Of a DNA stretch of 37,122 bases, positions 1-6,568 are shown one piece after another. The stretch spans positions 1 through 37,122 of the forward strand of contig PKXU01000136.1 in the NCBI GenBank assembly GCA_003132445.1, read 5' to 3'. How positions within the stretch are numbered: the stretch's first letter is position 1; every line of letters begins with the position of its first letter. The notes beneath the pieces were generated by a model that did no database searches, had not been told where the DNA came from, and was given only the letters and a program-made list of their open reading frames with translations. The stretch is from Acidobacteriaceae bacterium (lineage in GTDB: Bacteria; Acidobacteriota; Terriglobia; Terriglobales; Acidobacteriaceae). Made by a program: the position numbers and the translations under genes.

Positions 1-377
1 CGAATGAAAAGGCCTTCCAGATAGTAATCGCCGGTTTCGTCTATCTCGCTGCGTTCGATGCGGACGTAATCGACGAGCAGCTTTTTTTCCGCAGCCATCT
101 CCTCCAGATCGAAACCCAGCGAGCGAACGTTTTGGGCCAGCTCGTTGGCGGTTTCTTCGAACGCCATAAACACGCCGGGCTCGTTATATTCGATGGCGCC
201 GCAAACCAGGAATTGCATGGCCAGCAGAGTTTTGCCCGCGCCGGCGCTGCCGCAGATGAGAGTGGGACGCCCTCGCGGAAAACCGCCTGCGGTAATCTCA
301 TCCAAACCCTGGATGCCGGTAGGTGCTTTGGGAAGACTGCGATCTTCTTTGGTATTTTTGCGATCGGCCTTACTCAT
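1..377 (-). CDS. kaiC: KaiC-type RecA-fold ATPase, partial (N-terminal 125 codons)
   Basis: The reverse strand encodes the start of a KaiC-like ATPase. The reading frame opens at the ATG at 377 and is still open at position 1, so the C-terminal part lies outside the window. The N-terminus has the KaiC signature LPKAPTGIQGLDEITAGG, followed by a P-loop (GSAGAGKT, about residues 41-48), MQFLVCGAIEYNEPGVFMAF and a region around DYVRIERSEIDETG. In KaiC proteins this is the first (CI) ATPase domain; the family autophosphorylates and acts in clock or stress signalling. There is no convincing Shine-Dalgarno sequence directly upstream. Whether the full protein has two domains cannot be seen here, and no kaiA or kaiB is visible. 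The family assignment is secure; a clock role is not implied, since many non-cyanobacteria carry KaiC homologues as signalling ATPases. Confidence 0.9.
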   Translation of the reverse strand, partial: MSKADRKNTKEDRSLPKAPTGIQGLDEITAGGFPRGRPTLICGSAGAGKTLLAMQFLVCGAIEYNEPGVFMAFEETANELAQNVRSLGFDLEEMAAEKKLLVDYVRIERSEIDETGDYYLEGLFI

Positions 378-748
378 TCTGGGACCTGGCGCACGTTCAG
401 CAGCGCATGTAACTTTTATTCTTTGATGGGCCCAATACTTCCATCTTTACGCACGCCCAGCCGAAAGTCAGCTGAAACGAGAGATTTTGGGTTAACAATT
501 TGGGTTAACAAAAACGATAAGCAGCACGAGAGTGTATCAAAGAAAATCTAATTCGACGGTAGGATACCTTACCATTCCGAGTTTGAGCAGCCCGCAGGAG
601 ACAGGCGTCATTGCACACGAAACGAGCCTTAAACGTTATCGGCGTTTAGTATTTCGGTCAGCTTCAGAGATCAATATCAGATAGTCAGATTCAGTGGATC
701 ATTCTTAAACCAATGCAGTCATAATTGATGATTCTGGCCGACCGCTCT
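378..748. other. intergenic region upstream of kaiC
   Basis: This 371-bp stretch lies between the kaiC start and the stop of the response regulator gene, both on the minus strand. It holds an exact 13-bp tandem repeat at 486-511 and is fairly AT-rich. I see no convincing gene in it; the short open frames lack ribosome binding sites and recognisable sequence. The kaiC promoter should lie here, on the minus strand, but I could not pin down -35 and -10 elements. Confidence 0.6.
486..511. repeat. perfect 13-bp tandem direct repeat upstream of kaiC
   Basis: TTTGGGTTAACAA occurs twice without any gap (486-498 and 499-511). Each copy contains the palindrome GTTAAC. The repeat lies about 110-135 bp upstream of the kaiC start codon. 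The spacing of 13 bp does not place both copies on the same face of the helix. An operator for an unknown regulator is plausible, but this is inference. Confidence 0.7.
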
Positions 749-1402
749 CTATAACCATCCCTTGGTGCGGGCCAGGCGAGCGGCTTCTACGCGATTGCTC
801 GCACCCAACTTGCTGATCGCTTCGGAAAGATAATTTCGTACGGTGCCGTCAGAAAGGCCCAACTCGCCAGCGATATCGCCACTGGCCATGCCTTCGCCCG
901 CGAGTCGGAGCACCTGGCGTTCGCGGTCGGTAAGCGGATCCAATTCGCCCCAGGCTTCAGTTGCCAGTTCGGGATGAATCACCCGCAAGCCCTGATGGAC
1001 GCGGCGTACGGCATCCGCGAGCTCCTCGGCGCGCATGTCTTTCAACAAATATCCCGAGGCCCCGGCCTCGAGCGCGCGACGCAAATATCCCGAGCGCGCA
1101 AATGTAGTAACGATTACAACCCGCGTTCCGGTCCGCCGCCGCTTTAATTCCGCGGCCACGTCAAGACCGCTCATATGCGGCATCTCAATGTCGGTGATGA
1201 AGACGTCAGGCTTATGCGCGAGTACGGCTTCCAGGGCTTCTTTACCGTTTCGCGCCTGCGCCACGACGGAAATATCGCCCTCAATAGCAAGTAGTGCCGC
1301 GAGCGCCCCGAGCACCATTCCCTGATCTTCGGCCAGCACCACGCGAATGGTCTTGCGGCCTTCTTTCGCAGCTTCTCTCGCGCTTTCTTTTAAGGGATTC
1401 AA
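749..1402 (-). CDS. NarL/DesR-family response regulator (TTG start)
   Basis: This is the DNA-binding output half of the two-component system encoded with the upstream kinase. An N-terminal receiver domain (about residues 18-135) carries the acidic pair ED at 25-26, the phosphoacceptor Asp in VFITDIEMP (about residue 71) and a conserved Lys in GYLLKDM. The C-terminus is a LuxR-type helix-turn-helix (LTDRERQVL through SDGTVRNYLSEAISKLG). I place the start at the TTG at 1402: it overlaps the kinase stop as TTGA, and GAAGGG lies 8 nt upstream, which fits translational coupling. A GTG at 1411 is an alternative; longer versions only extend into the kinase gene. In DesR/YvfU-type systems the regulator controls the neighbouring ABC exporter genes, which sit in the same operon here. 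Confidence 0.93.
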   Translation of the reverse strand: MNPLKESAREAAKEGRKTIRVVLAEDQGMVLGALAALLAIEGDISVVAQARNGKEALEAVLAHKPDVFITDIEMPHMSGLDVAAELKRRRTGTRVVIVTTFARSGYLRRALEAGASGYLLKDMRAEELADAVRRVHQGLRVIHPELATEAWGELDPLTDRERQVLRLAGEGMASGDIAGELGLSDGTVRNYLSEAISKLGASNRVEAARLARTKGWL

Positions 1403-2571
1403 TTCAAGCACCCTTCGTATTCCGGCCGCACTTCCTTGAGAGGCAGAGTGATCGTGAGTCTTGTACCCGCTTCGGTGTTGCGGCTGAGCGTGCCGCCGAG
1501 CATTTCCACCCGTTCGCGCATACCGCGCAATCCGTTGCCTTCGCTGTTGGAGGCGCCGCATCCGTCATCCTGAATTTCAAGGCGGCAAGAACCATTCTGT
1601 TGCTCCAGGCGCATGCGGCAAGTGCGTGCCCGCGCGTGACGCACGACGTTGGTCACCGCTTCGCGCACCGCCAGCGACAAAACACTTTCCTGCACGGCGG
1701 GGAGTTTCATCGTGGTCGCGGCATCGCATTGCACCGTTACCCCGGCGGTTTCCAGCGTAGTTTTGGCTTGTGCGAGCTCGGCCACCAGTCCTTGCGAACG
1801 ATAGCCGCGAATCGCATCGCGAACGTCGGAGAGTGCCTGCCGCGAAATTTGTTCGACTTCGCTTATTTCTTTTCGTGCTGCTTGGGAATCGCGATCGATC
1901 AGTTTGCCCGCCAATTCTGACTTGAGCGTAATGACCGACAGGGTATGCCCGAGAACGTCATGCAGGTCACGCGCAATGCGCTCGCGTTCGGCCACTTTAG
2001 CGAGATTTTCAATCTCTTCGTTCGCTCTTCGCAATTGCCGGTTGATGCGGTTGCGCTCGGCAAAAAATGTATTTCCCGCGCCAATAATCACAGGAAAGAG
2101 GGCGGAATAGAAAAGCGTCCATCCGCCAACGTGGAGCAATATTCCTTCGAGTGCGCCGATGCTTCCTATCGTGACCAAGCCCAGAACTGCGGCAGTTTGG
2201 GTTGCGACGCAAAACGGAAGCATGGCCGCGGCGAAGATGAAGAACGTGCAGGCGCCCTGATTCCAAGGTTGCATCAAGACGCCGAGCAGAACCATCCCGC
2301 CAATGTGGACGATGCCTCGAGGATTCTGCAGAACGAACAGTCCAAAATAAAGGCAGAGAAATACAACGGTAGCGATGCCATCGAGCCGCCACAGCCTGAG
2401 GCTGGCATGACTCATCACCGGATCAATGAAGAAAAATCCGAGATAAGCGACCCACAGCAGCGGACTCCATCCGTGTTCCCTGTCCTTCAGGATCGAGCGG
2501 AACGGCCTCAATTGGAAGAGCCGTGTCCCGGAAGGGTTATGGTCGAGTTGTCGCGAATTAATGATGGGCAT
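1399..2571 (-). CDS. DesK-like sensor histidine kinase (HisKA_3 type)
   Basis: This 390-residue membrane kinase has about five or six hydrophobic segments between residues 36 and 170 and no large extracytoplasmic loop. A HisKA_3 dimerisation domain follows, with the phosphoacceptor His204 in ERERIARDLHDVLGHTLS. The C-terminal HATPase domain shows the N box (REAVTNVVRHA), DDGCG and GNGLRGMRERV. Kinases of this build (DesK, LiaS, YvfT) sense the membrane or membrane-active compounds through their helices. The gene follows a small membrane protein gene after 23 bp, and its stop overlaps the response regulator start. With the ABC transporter upstream in the same operon, the likely role is sensing a membrane-active substrate or stress and adjusting exporter expression; the ligand is unknown. 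Confidence 0.93.
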   Translation of the reverse strand: MPIINSRQLDHNPSGTRLFQLRPFRSILKDREHGWSPLLWVAYLGFFFIDPVMSHASLRLWRLDGIATVVFLCLYFGLFVLQNPRGIVHIGGMVLLGVLMQPWNQGACTFFIFAAAMLPFCVATQTAAVLGLVTIGSIGALEGILLHVGGWTLFYSALFPVIIGAGNTFFAERNRINRQLRRANEEIENLAKVAERERIARDLHDVLGHTLSVITLKSELAGKLIDRDSQAARKEISEVEQISRQALSDVRDAIRGYRSQGLVAELAQAKTTLETAGVTVQCDAATTMKLPAVQESVLSLAVREAVTNVVRHARARTCRMRLEQQNGSCRLEIQDDGCGASNSEGNGLRGMRERVEMLGGTLSRNTEAGTRLTITLPLKEVRPEYEGCLN

Positions 2572-2594
2572 TTCTTCTATTTTCGACCTTCAAG

Positions 2595-2771
2595 TCAATT
2601 CCTGCCAGTTCTAAGCATAGGCCGAGCCGTATGCCATACAAAGACGGCCGCGGGAATCAGCAACACCAGCCACTTTTCACCGCCGAATAGTGCGACTAGC
2701 CCAAAGAAAATTAGAACGATCGTCATTAGAACGATCGTCCAGTTCATCGATTTTTTCGAATTTGCGCTCAT
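2595..2771 (-). CDS. 58-residue two-helix membrane protein in the ABC/two-component operon
   Basis: A small reading frame that is easily overlooked. It starts at the ATG at 2771 with AAGAGG about 9 nt upstream, and stops at the TGA at 2595-2597. The product begins MSANSKKSMNWT and has two hydrophobic stretches (about residues 10-28 and 33-49) joined by a short GGEK turn, with a basic C-terminus (RPMLRTGRN). It lies between the permease and the kinase genes, so it belongs to the same transcript. I do not recognise a family. Small two-helix proteins in such operons may be transporter subunits or regulators of the sensor kinase; either is inference. Support rests on the ribosome binding site, the membrane-like composition and the exact fit into the operon. 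Confidence 0.72.
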   Translation of the reverse strand: MSANSKKSMNWTIVLMTIVLIFFGLVALFGGEKWLVLLIPAAVFVWHTARPMLRTGRN

Positions 2772-2897
2772 GTGCAGAAACCTCTTAAAGTGTCAAAGTT
2801 TCAGAGTTACAAAGTTTCAAAATCGCCGAAGTTCGGAGTCTAGGGATTTCAGCGTTTACTTTGAAACGTCGAAACCCTGGAACTTTGGAACCTTGCT
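2772..2897. repeat. spacer rich in degenerate AAAGTTTC / AAAGTTCC units
   Basis: The 126-bp spacer between the permease stop and the small membrane protein gene is full of short related units (AAAGTTTCA, AAGTTTCAAA, TTTGAAACG, GAACTTTGGAACC). TTTGAAAC and GTTTCAAA copies are inverted relative to each other and could form a stem of about 8 bp with a long loop. The composition matches the other low-complexity intergenic repeats in the window. No gene is present. A role in mRNA processing between the transporter and sensor parts of the operon is possible but not shown. Confidence 0.5.
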
Positions 2898-3713
2898 CTA
2901 TCCGTACATTTTTCCTTGATCGCGCTGGAATCCAATGCGCGCGACTCCCAGGCAGATCATGGTGAAGGCCAGCAATACTTCCCAATGCGTAGAAGCCGAT
3001 TCGTGGCGTCCGGCTCCCACAATTCCCAACGCCAGTTGCGACAGGTGATAAGGAGGAAGCACCAGCGCGATCTGGCGCACAACTTTCGGCAGGAACATGA
3101 AAGGCACCCACAACCCGCTGCAGAACGACATCGGCAAGTAAATCAAGTTGATGGTCGCGGGCGCGGAGTTTGGTCCGGTGAAATATCCCAGAGCCAGTCC
3201 CATGGCCGAAAAGGGCAGCGAACCGGCAACCAAAGTTCCCAGCAGCGTGGCAAACTCCACTGCCGGCATGCGCACACCGCCCAGCGCGATTCCAAGAGTG
3301 AACAACGCGACTACGATTACGGCGCTGAAAATCATGCTGGTGATCACTTTGGCCGCGAAATACGCGAATGGCGGCATGGGGCTGGCGCGTTTCACTTGCA
3401 GCCATCCCAGCCCGCGGTCCGAAGCGAGACCTGCAGCGGTTCCAAACAATGAGGCGCCCATCACACCAAATGTTCCGTAAGTCGCGATGAGATAGGTGGG
3501 AACGTGCGTACCGTTAATCGCTTCTTTGGCGTTCAGCACCAAGCCAAACAATACGTAGAACATGATCGGGAAGCTGAGCACCGATGCGGTGTACATGCGA
3601 AGACGAAGGTTTTTCAGAAATTCGTACTTCGCTTCTTTCAAGTAAATGGTTGCCGTGTGTCGTGGCGACCGCTGAATTTGCGCTTGGTTCAACACCATGG
3701 TTGTGCTGCTCAT
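2898..3713 (-). CDS. ABC-2 type transporter permease
   Basis: This 271-residue integral membrane protein is the membrane partner of the adjacent ATPase. About six hydrophobic segments are visible, including SVLSFPIMFYVLFGLVL, ATYGTFGVMGASLFG, MIFSAVIVVALFTLGIAL, LLGTLVAGSLPFSAMGLALG and INLIYLPMSFCSGLWVPF, the arrangement of ABC-2 exporters. The start at 3713 (MSSTTMVLN) has GGGAGAAG 6 nt upstream; a longer frame opening at 3821 would run into the ATPase gene and is rejected. The gene starts 25 bp after the ATPase stop, so the two are co-transcribed. Exporters of this type coupled to DesK/DesR-like systems often protect against membrane-active compounds (YvfRS/LnrLMN in Bacillus); the substrate here is unknown. 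Confidence 0.9.
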   Translation of the reverse strand: MSSTTMVLNQAQIQRSPRHTATIYLKEAKYEFLKNLRLRMYTASVLSFPIMFYVLFGLVLNAKEAINGTHVPTYLIATYGTFGVMGASLFGTAAGLASDRGLGWLQVKRASPMPPFAYFAAKVITSMIFSAVIVVALFTLGIALGGVRMPAVEFATLLGTLVAGSLPFSAMGLALGYFTGPNSAPATINLIYLPMSFCSGLWVPFMFLPKVVRQIALVLPPYHLSQLALGIVGAGRHESASTHWEVLLAFTMICLGVARIGFQRDQGKMYG

Positions 3714-3738
3714 TGCATTCTTCTCCCGGTTAAAGATT

Positions 3739-4692
3739 TCAATTGGAATGATTCGCGCCGCTTGCCGTGTCCTGCGTGAGCGCCAGGAATGCTTCTTCCA
3801 ATCCAGCGCTGGTAATTTCAAGCCCTGACAGTTTCGCGTCCCGCGCCAGCAGTTCGCGGACGACCGGTTCAGCCTCGCCGACGTGAAGTTCGATGGCCTC
3901 GCGATCTTCTTTTATCTCAGAGACGCCGGAAATCTGCCGCAGCGTGTTCAGGCTCAGACTGGTGATGCAGCGAATCCGTTTCCCGGCGGTCTTCGCCTTG
4001 ATCTCTGACGGTGTTCCTTCAGCGATAATTTCACCCTGATTGATTACGGCCACGCGGTCGGCGAGCGCATCCGCCTCCTGTAAATAATGGGTGGTGAGCA
4101 GAACGGTTTTGCCGCGCTCCACCATTTTGCGAATCTCATCCCACAACATGCGCCGCGCTTCTACGTCGAGCCCGACCGTGGGCTCATCCAAAAAAAGTAA
4201 GTCGGGATCGCCGCAAATCGCGAGCGCGAAAAGTACCCGCTGCTTTTGCCCGCCGGAGAGATCTCCGAATTTGCGATCGCGCAATTTCTCCAGGCCGGCA
4301 GTGAAAAGAATTTCAGCGCACGACATCGGCTTCTTGTAATAACTGGAAAACAGATCGATATGCTCGCGCACACGCAATGTCTCCGGGACACGGCCGACCT
4401 GCAGCATCGCGCCCGTGCGCATGCGGTTTTCAGGATTCGTCGGGTCCGCGCCAAAAATCTGAACGCGTCCCGCGTTCGGCTGCATCAATCCCAGCAGCAA
4501 CTTGACAGCAGTGGTTTTACCAGCGCCGTTCGGACCGAGCAGCGCCACCACCTCGCCGGCGCGTACCCGGAAATTTACTGCGCGCAGCGCCCTGACACTG
4601 CCATAGTTTTTATTTACGCCTTCCAGACTGGCAACGATTAAACCTGAACCAGCGCTATTCGCCTGCTGTGGCTGCTCGATTGTTGCAATCAT
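3739..4692 (-). CDS. ABC transporter ATP-binding protein (ABC-2 exporter type)
   Basis: This 317-residue ATPase energises the adjacent permease. Walker A is LLGPNGAGKTT (about 51-61), the signature LSGGQKQR is near 145-152, Walker B LLFLDEPTVGLD near 165-176, and the switch His lies in LLTTHYLQEADALADR. The C-terminal extension of about 80 residues is typical of drug or lipid exporters of the DrrA/YvfR type. The start at 4692 is well supported by AGGAGG 8 nt upstream. It is the first gene of the five-gene minus-strand operon ending in the two-component system. A short dyad (4796-4807) in the upstream region is a candidate site for the co-encoded response regulator. Confidence 0.94.
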   Translation of the reverse strand: MIATIEQPQQANSAGSGLIVASLEGVNKNYGSVRALRAVNFRVRAGEVVALLGPNGAGKTTAVKLLLGLMQPNAGRVQIFGADPTNPENRMRTGAMLQVGRVPETLRVREHIDLFSSYYKKPMSCAEILFTAGLEKLRDRKFGDLSGGQKQRVLFALAICGDPDLLFLDEPTVGLDVEARRMLWDEIRKMVERGKTVLLTTHYLQEADALADRVAVINQGEIIAEGTPSEIKAKTAGKRIRCITSLSLNTLRQISGVSEIKEDREAIELHVGEAEPVVRELLARDAKLSGLEITSAGLEEAFLALTQDTASGANHSN

Positions 4693-4795
4693 CTTCTGTC
4701 CTCCTGAGTCTGGCGCGTGCGGGGCAATTACTTTCTGGTTGCATCATGATCGACCAACAAAGGACGCACCAGTGCCATCCATCACTCGCTGAGCG

Positions 4796-4807
4796 TGACA
4801 AATGTCA
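4796..4807. promoter_or_regulatory. TGACA-N2-TGTCA dyad, candidate response-regulator site
   Basis: The sequence TGACAAATGTCA is a perfect 5-bp inverted repeat with a 2-bp centre, about 104 bp upstream of the ABC ATPase start. NarL/DesR-type regulators bind as dimers to short inverted repeats, and such operons are usually autoregulated, which makes this a candidate site. The assignment is inference from position and symmetry only. Confidence 0.35.
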
Positions 4808-4901
4808 TCTTCGGCTAGCGAGTTTTATCCCAGGGGTTCAGGCGACGGCAGGAATTGACGTTCCGGAGAGGCAAACAAATGGGTCGAAATGCCTTTTTAT
4901 G

Positions 4902-4920
4902 CTTGTTACGAAATCCGAAC
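4902..4920 (+). promoter_or_regulatory. 19-bp conserved motif, copy A
   Basis: CTTGTTACGAAATCCGAAC. This is one of five intergenic copies sharing the core GTTACGA and a right half ending in GAAC or close to it. The copy is 208 bp upstream of the XRE regulator start and in the same orientation as that gene. The 16-bp core is partly palindromic (GTT..GA / TC..AAC), as expected for a dimeric regulator. The most economical reading is an operator, possibly for the adjacent regulator. Confidence 0.6.
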
Positions 4921-5017
4921 AATCGCGGGAAATCCACACTAACGGCAAGGGCGCTCAGTTGGCGCTGTTGGTTGCAGTCAATCGAGTGCTGGCCTTGTTT
5001 GACAATGCTCTTGGCAC

Positions 5018-5036
5018 GTTCCGAATTCGTAACAAG
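5018..5036 (-). promoter_or_regulatory. 19-bp conserved motif, copy B
   Basis: On the reverse strand this reads CTTGTTACGAATTCGGAAC. It has the best internal symmetry of the five copies: seven of the eight base pairs of the 16-bp core are complementary. It lies 92 bp upstream of the XRE regulator start, in opposite orientation to copy A, with 97 bp between the two copies. Confidence 0.62.
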
Positions 5037-5069
5037 ATCGCCAAGGCAGAGTTTTTGCACAATTCATGG

Positions 5070-5098
5070 TTACAATGCGTCGCTGCCTTTGGTATGAT
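5070..5098 (+). promoter_or_regulatory. putative sigma-70 promoter of the XRE regulator
   Basis: TTACAA (5070-5075) and TATGAT (5093-5098) are separated by 17 bp. The predicted transcription start near 5105 would give a leader of about 23 nt carrying the GGAGG ribosome binding site. Motif copy B then lies at roughly -70 to -87. This is a pattern match only. Confidence 0.4.
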
Positions 5099-5127
5099 TC
5101 CCCAACTTTTCTTTGGAGGCGAAACCG

Positions 5128-5934
5128 ATGCTCCCGGCGGGAAAAAGTCTTCGCACCCTGCGCGAGAAACTCGGCCTGACGATGCGTGACGTGGAAACGT
5201 CGAGCGCGCGCGTTGCCGACAAATATCGCAACGAGGAATTTTCCATTCCTCCAAGTCGCCTGTCCGATATCGAAACCAAAGGCATTCTGCCTAGCATTTA
5301 CCGGCTCTACACGCTCTCGGTAATTTATCGCCGCGATGTTCGCGAGCTGATGTCGTGGTTTGGAGTGGACTTGAACAATATGGCTGCCGATCTGGGTTTG
5401 GTCGCTCCCCCCAAATCGCACGTTTCCGACGCTCTGGCGGGATTGTCTTCGGTGCAAGTTCCGGTGCGCATGGATCCTGGCTTCGACGAACGCCGCACCA
5501 GCAATCTGGGGAGGATGGTCGAGCAATGGGGATTGGTACCCATCGCCTACCTCGCGCAATTCGCCAACACCGATTTCACGTATGGTTACGTTGGTACCCA
5601 CGATTTCACCATGTATCCCATCTTGCCTCCCGGAAGTTTCATACAGGTGGACGAGTCGAAGAGTAAGGTTGTGGAAGGCTCCTGGCGCTCCGAATATGAA
5701 CGTCCGATATATTTTGTAGAGACCCGCGACGGTCATACCTGTTGCTGGTGCAGCATGCGCAAAGAAGAGATTATTCTGCAGCCGCATCCGCTCTCTCCGG
5801 TTCCGATTCGCATTTTGCGGCATCCCCAGGAAGCGGAAGTGCTCGGCCAAATCGTTGGCGTCGCTATGAAATTGACCGAGTGGCACGCCCTCGATTCTTC
5901 TCCAAACGCGAAAGGGCAAGCAGCACTGAACTAA
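5128..5934 (+). CDS. XRE-family transcriptional regulator with degenerate S24/LexA-like C-terminal domain
   Basis: This 268-residue protein begins with a helix-turn-helix region (LREKLGLTMRDVETSSARVA ... PSRLSDIETKGILPSIYRLYTLSVIY, about residues 10-65). The C-terminal part, about 165-250, resembles the LexA/S24 fold: GTHDFTMYPILPPGSFIQVDES matches the usual GDSM.P.i.pGd.v.vd pattern, and a late VLGQIVGVAMKL matches the closing strand. The nucleophilic Ser position holds Thr and the Lys of the dyad is not apparent, so self-cleavage is unlikely. The start at 5128 is set by GGAGG 8 nt upstream; the TTG at 5113 would overlap that site. Two copies of the 19-bp motif lie upstream, so autoregulation is plausible. 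Its 3' end overlaps the convergent gene at 5864-6286 by 71 bp. Confidence 0.85.
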   Translation: MLPAGKSLRTLREKLGLTMRDVETSSARVADKYRNEEFSIPPSRLSDIETKGILPSIYRLYTLSVIYRRDVRELMSWFGVDLNNMAADLGLVAPPKSHVSDALAGLSSVQVPVRMDPGFDERRTSNLGRMVEQWGLVPIAYLAQFANTDFTYGYVGTHDFTMYPILPPGSFIQVDESKSKVVEGSWRSEYERPIYFVETRDGHTCCWCSMRKEEIILQPHPLSPVPIRILRHPQEAEVLGQIVGVAMKLTEWHALDSSPNAKGQAALN

Positions 5935-6286
5935 GGTGGGTGGCGGCTGGGGATTCTGGATCGTCCCCCGGCAGCAACTCATCAAGGTGCTCGCGCATTC
6001 CATCCACAAAAGCCGAGGCCGCCACTCCAGTGGCGCGACTGGATTCTTCCAAATCGGCAGCCAGAGACTCCAGAGGCGTCCGCAACACGCCGGCTACAAT
6101 TTCCGTATGAGCTGTCTTCAGGGCGCGCTCGGCTGATTCGGAGCCGTGGATGAGTTCCATCCCCCAGTGCTCATATCTTCCGTGCCCCCGACGCAAGGAA
6201 GCTAGATAAGCCAACTTCCCCAGCAGCCCCGAAACGGCCACCAGCGTCGTTTCTTTCAGATCCTGCAGAGCCGATTTGAACGTCAT
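5864..6286 (-). CDS. conserved hypothetical protein, 140 residues
   Basis: The protein begins MTFKSALQDLKETTLVAVSG and is mostly helical and charged, with no signal peptide or membrane segment. Notable stretches are GLLGKLAYLASLRRGHGRYEHWG, VLRTPLESLAADLEESS and LLPGDDPESPAATHLSSVLLALSRLEKN. It resembles small cytoplasmic proteins that I associate with acidobacterial genomes, but I know no function. The start at 6286 is chosen because upstream codons read into the regulatory region containing motif copy C, only 13 bp away. The gene overlaps the end of the XRE regulator by 71 bp on the opposite strand, so the two transcripts are convergent and antisense at their 3' ends. The next plus-strand gene, for an exported peptide, is divergent from it. 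Confidence 0.75.
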   Translation of the reverse strand: MTFKSALQDLKETTLVAVSGLLGKLAYLASLRRGHGRYEHWGMELIHGSESAERALKTAHTEIVAGVLRTPLESLAADLEESSRATGVAASAFVDGMREHLDELLPGDDPESPAATHLSSVLLALSRLEKNRGRATRSIS

Positions 6287-6299
6287 TTTCGGACGGATT

Positions 6300-6318
6300 C
6301 TTGTTACGAATTCCGAAC
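6300..6318 (+). promoter_or_regulatory. 19-bp conserved motif, copy C
   Basis: CTTGTTACGAATTCCGAAC, in the 120-bp divergent spacer between the 140-residue protein gene and the exported peptide gene. The core GTTACGAATTCCGAAC has six of eight symmetrical base pairs, centred on GAATTC. From this position one site could control both genes. Confidence 0.62.
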
Positions 6319-6406
6319 CATCAGAGGGTCTTTGGTTACGTGGTGCATAGCGGCCCGTCCATGAAATTATCACGGTCTAACGCGCAGTCACAAGGAGAAA
6401 CCTACC

Positions 6407-6541
6407 GTGAAACGTGCCCTACTCATCCTCGGAGCAGCTGTGCTCTTCCTCAACACTTTAGTAATACCAACCGTAGTCCGTGCCGACGGCGGCGGCGGCA
6501 CTACCAGCTGCGGAAGCAATGGTACTATTTGTAAACCGTAA
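6407..6541 (+). CDS. 44-residue exported peptide with two cysteines
   Basis: A small gene with a strong ribosome binding site (AAGGAG at 6392-6397, 9 nt before a GTG start). The product has a clear signal peptide: basic MKRALL, a hydrophobic stretch AALILGAAVLF-like to LNTLVIPTVV, and a likely cleavage site after VRA (about residue 26). The predicted mature part is only 18 residues: DGGGGTTSCGSNGTICKP. It has a Gly-rich start, two cysteines six residues apart that could form a disulfide, and a terminal KP. It sits between two copies of the 19-bp motif and directly upstream of a seven-helix membrane protein gene. I do not recognise a named family. An exported signal or a ligand for the neighbouring membrane protein is an attractive but unproven reading. 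Confidence 0.75.
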   Translation: MKRALLILGAAVLFLNTLVIPTVVRADGGGGTTSCGSNGTICKP

Positions 6542-6568
6542 ACCGACTTCTGAGTGACTCCGAGTCGT

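Larger units (their letters stand above)
4693..5127. other. divergent intergenic region (ABC operon / XRE regulator)
   Basis: This 435-bp region separates the minus-strand exporter operon from the plus-strand regulator. It contains a TGACA-aa-TGTCA dyad (4796-4807), two oppositely oriented copies of the 19-bp motif described separately (4902-4920 and 5018-5036), and a plausible promoter just upstream of the regulator. Open frames in the region lack ribosome binding sites and family resemblance, so I call no gene here. Confidence 0.65.

Noticed and set aside
1945..2919. A 324-residue open frame opposite the histidine kinase gene
   Set aside because: It is the antisense shadow of the kinase and the small membrane protein gene, with no protein-like features.
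4668..5189. A 173-residue plus-strand frame across the divergent regulatory region
   Set aside because: It runs through the promoter and motif copies and overlaps both neighbouring genes' starts, with no ribosome binding site.
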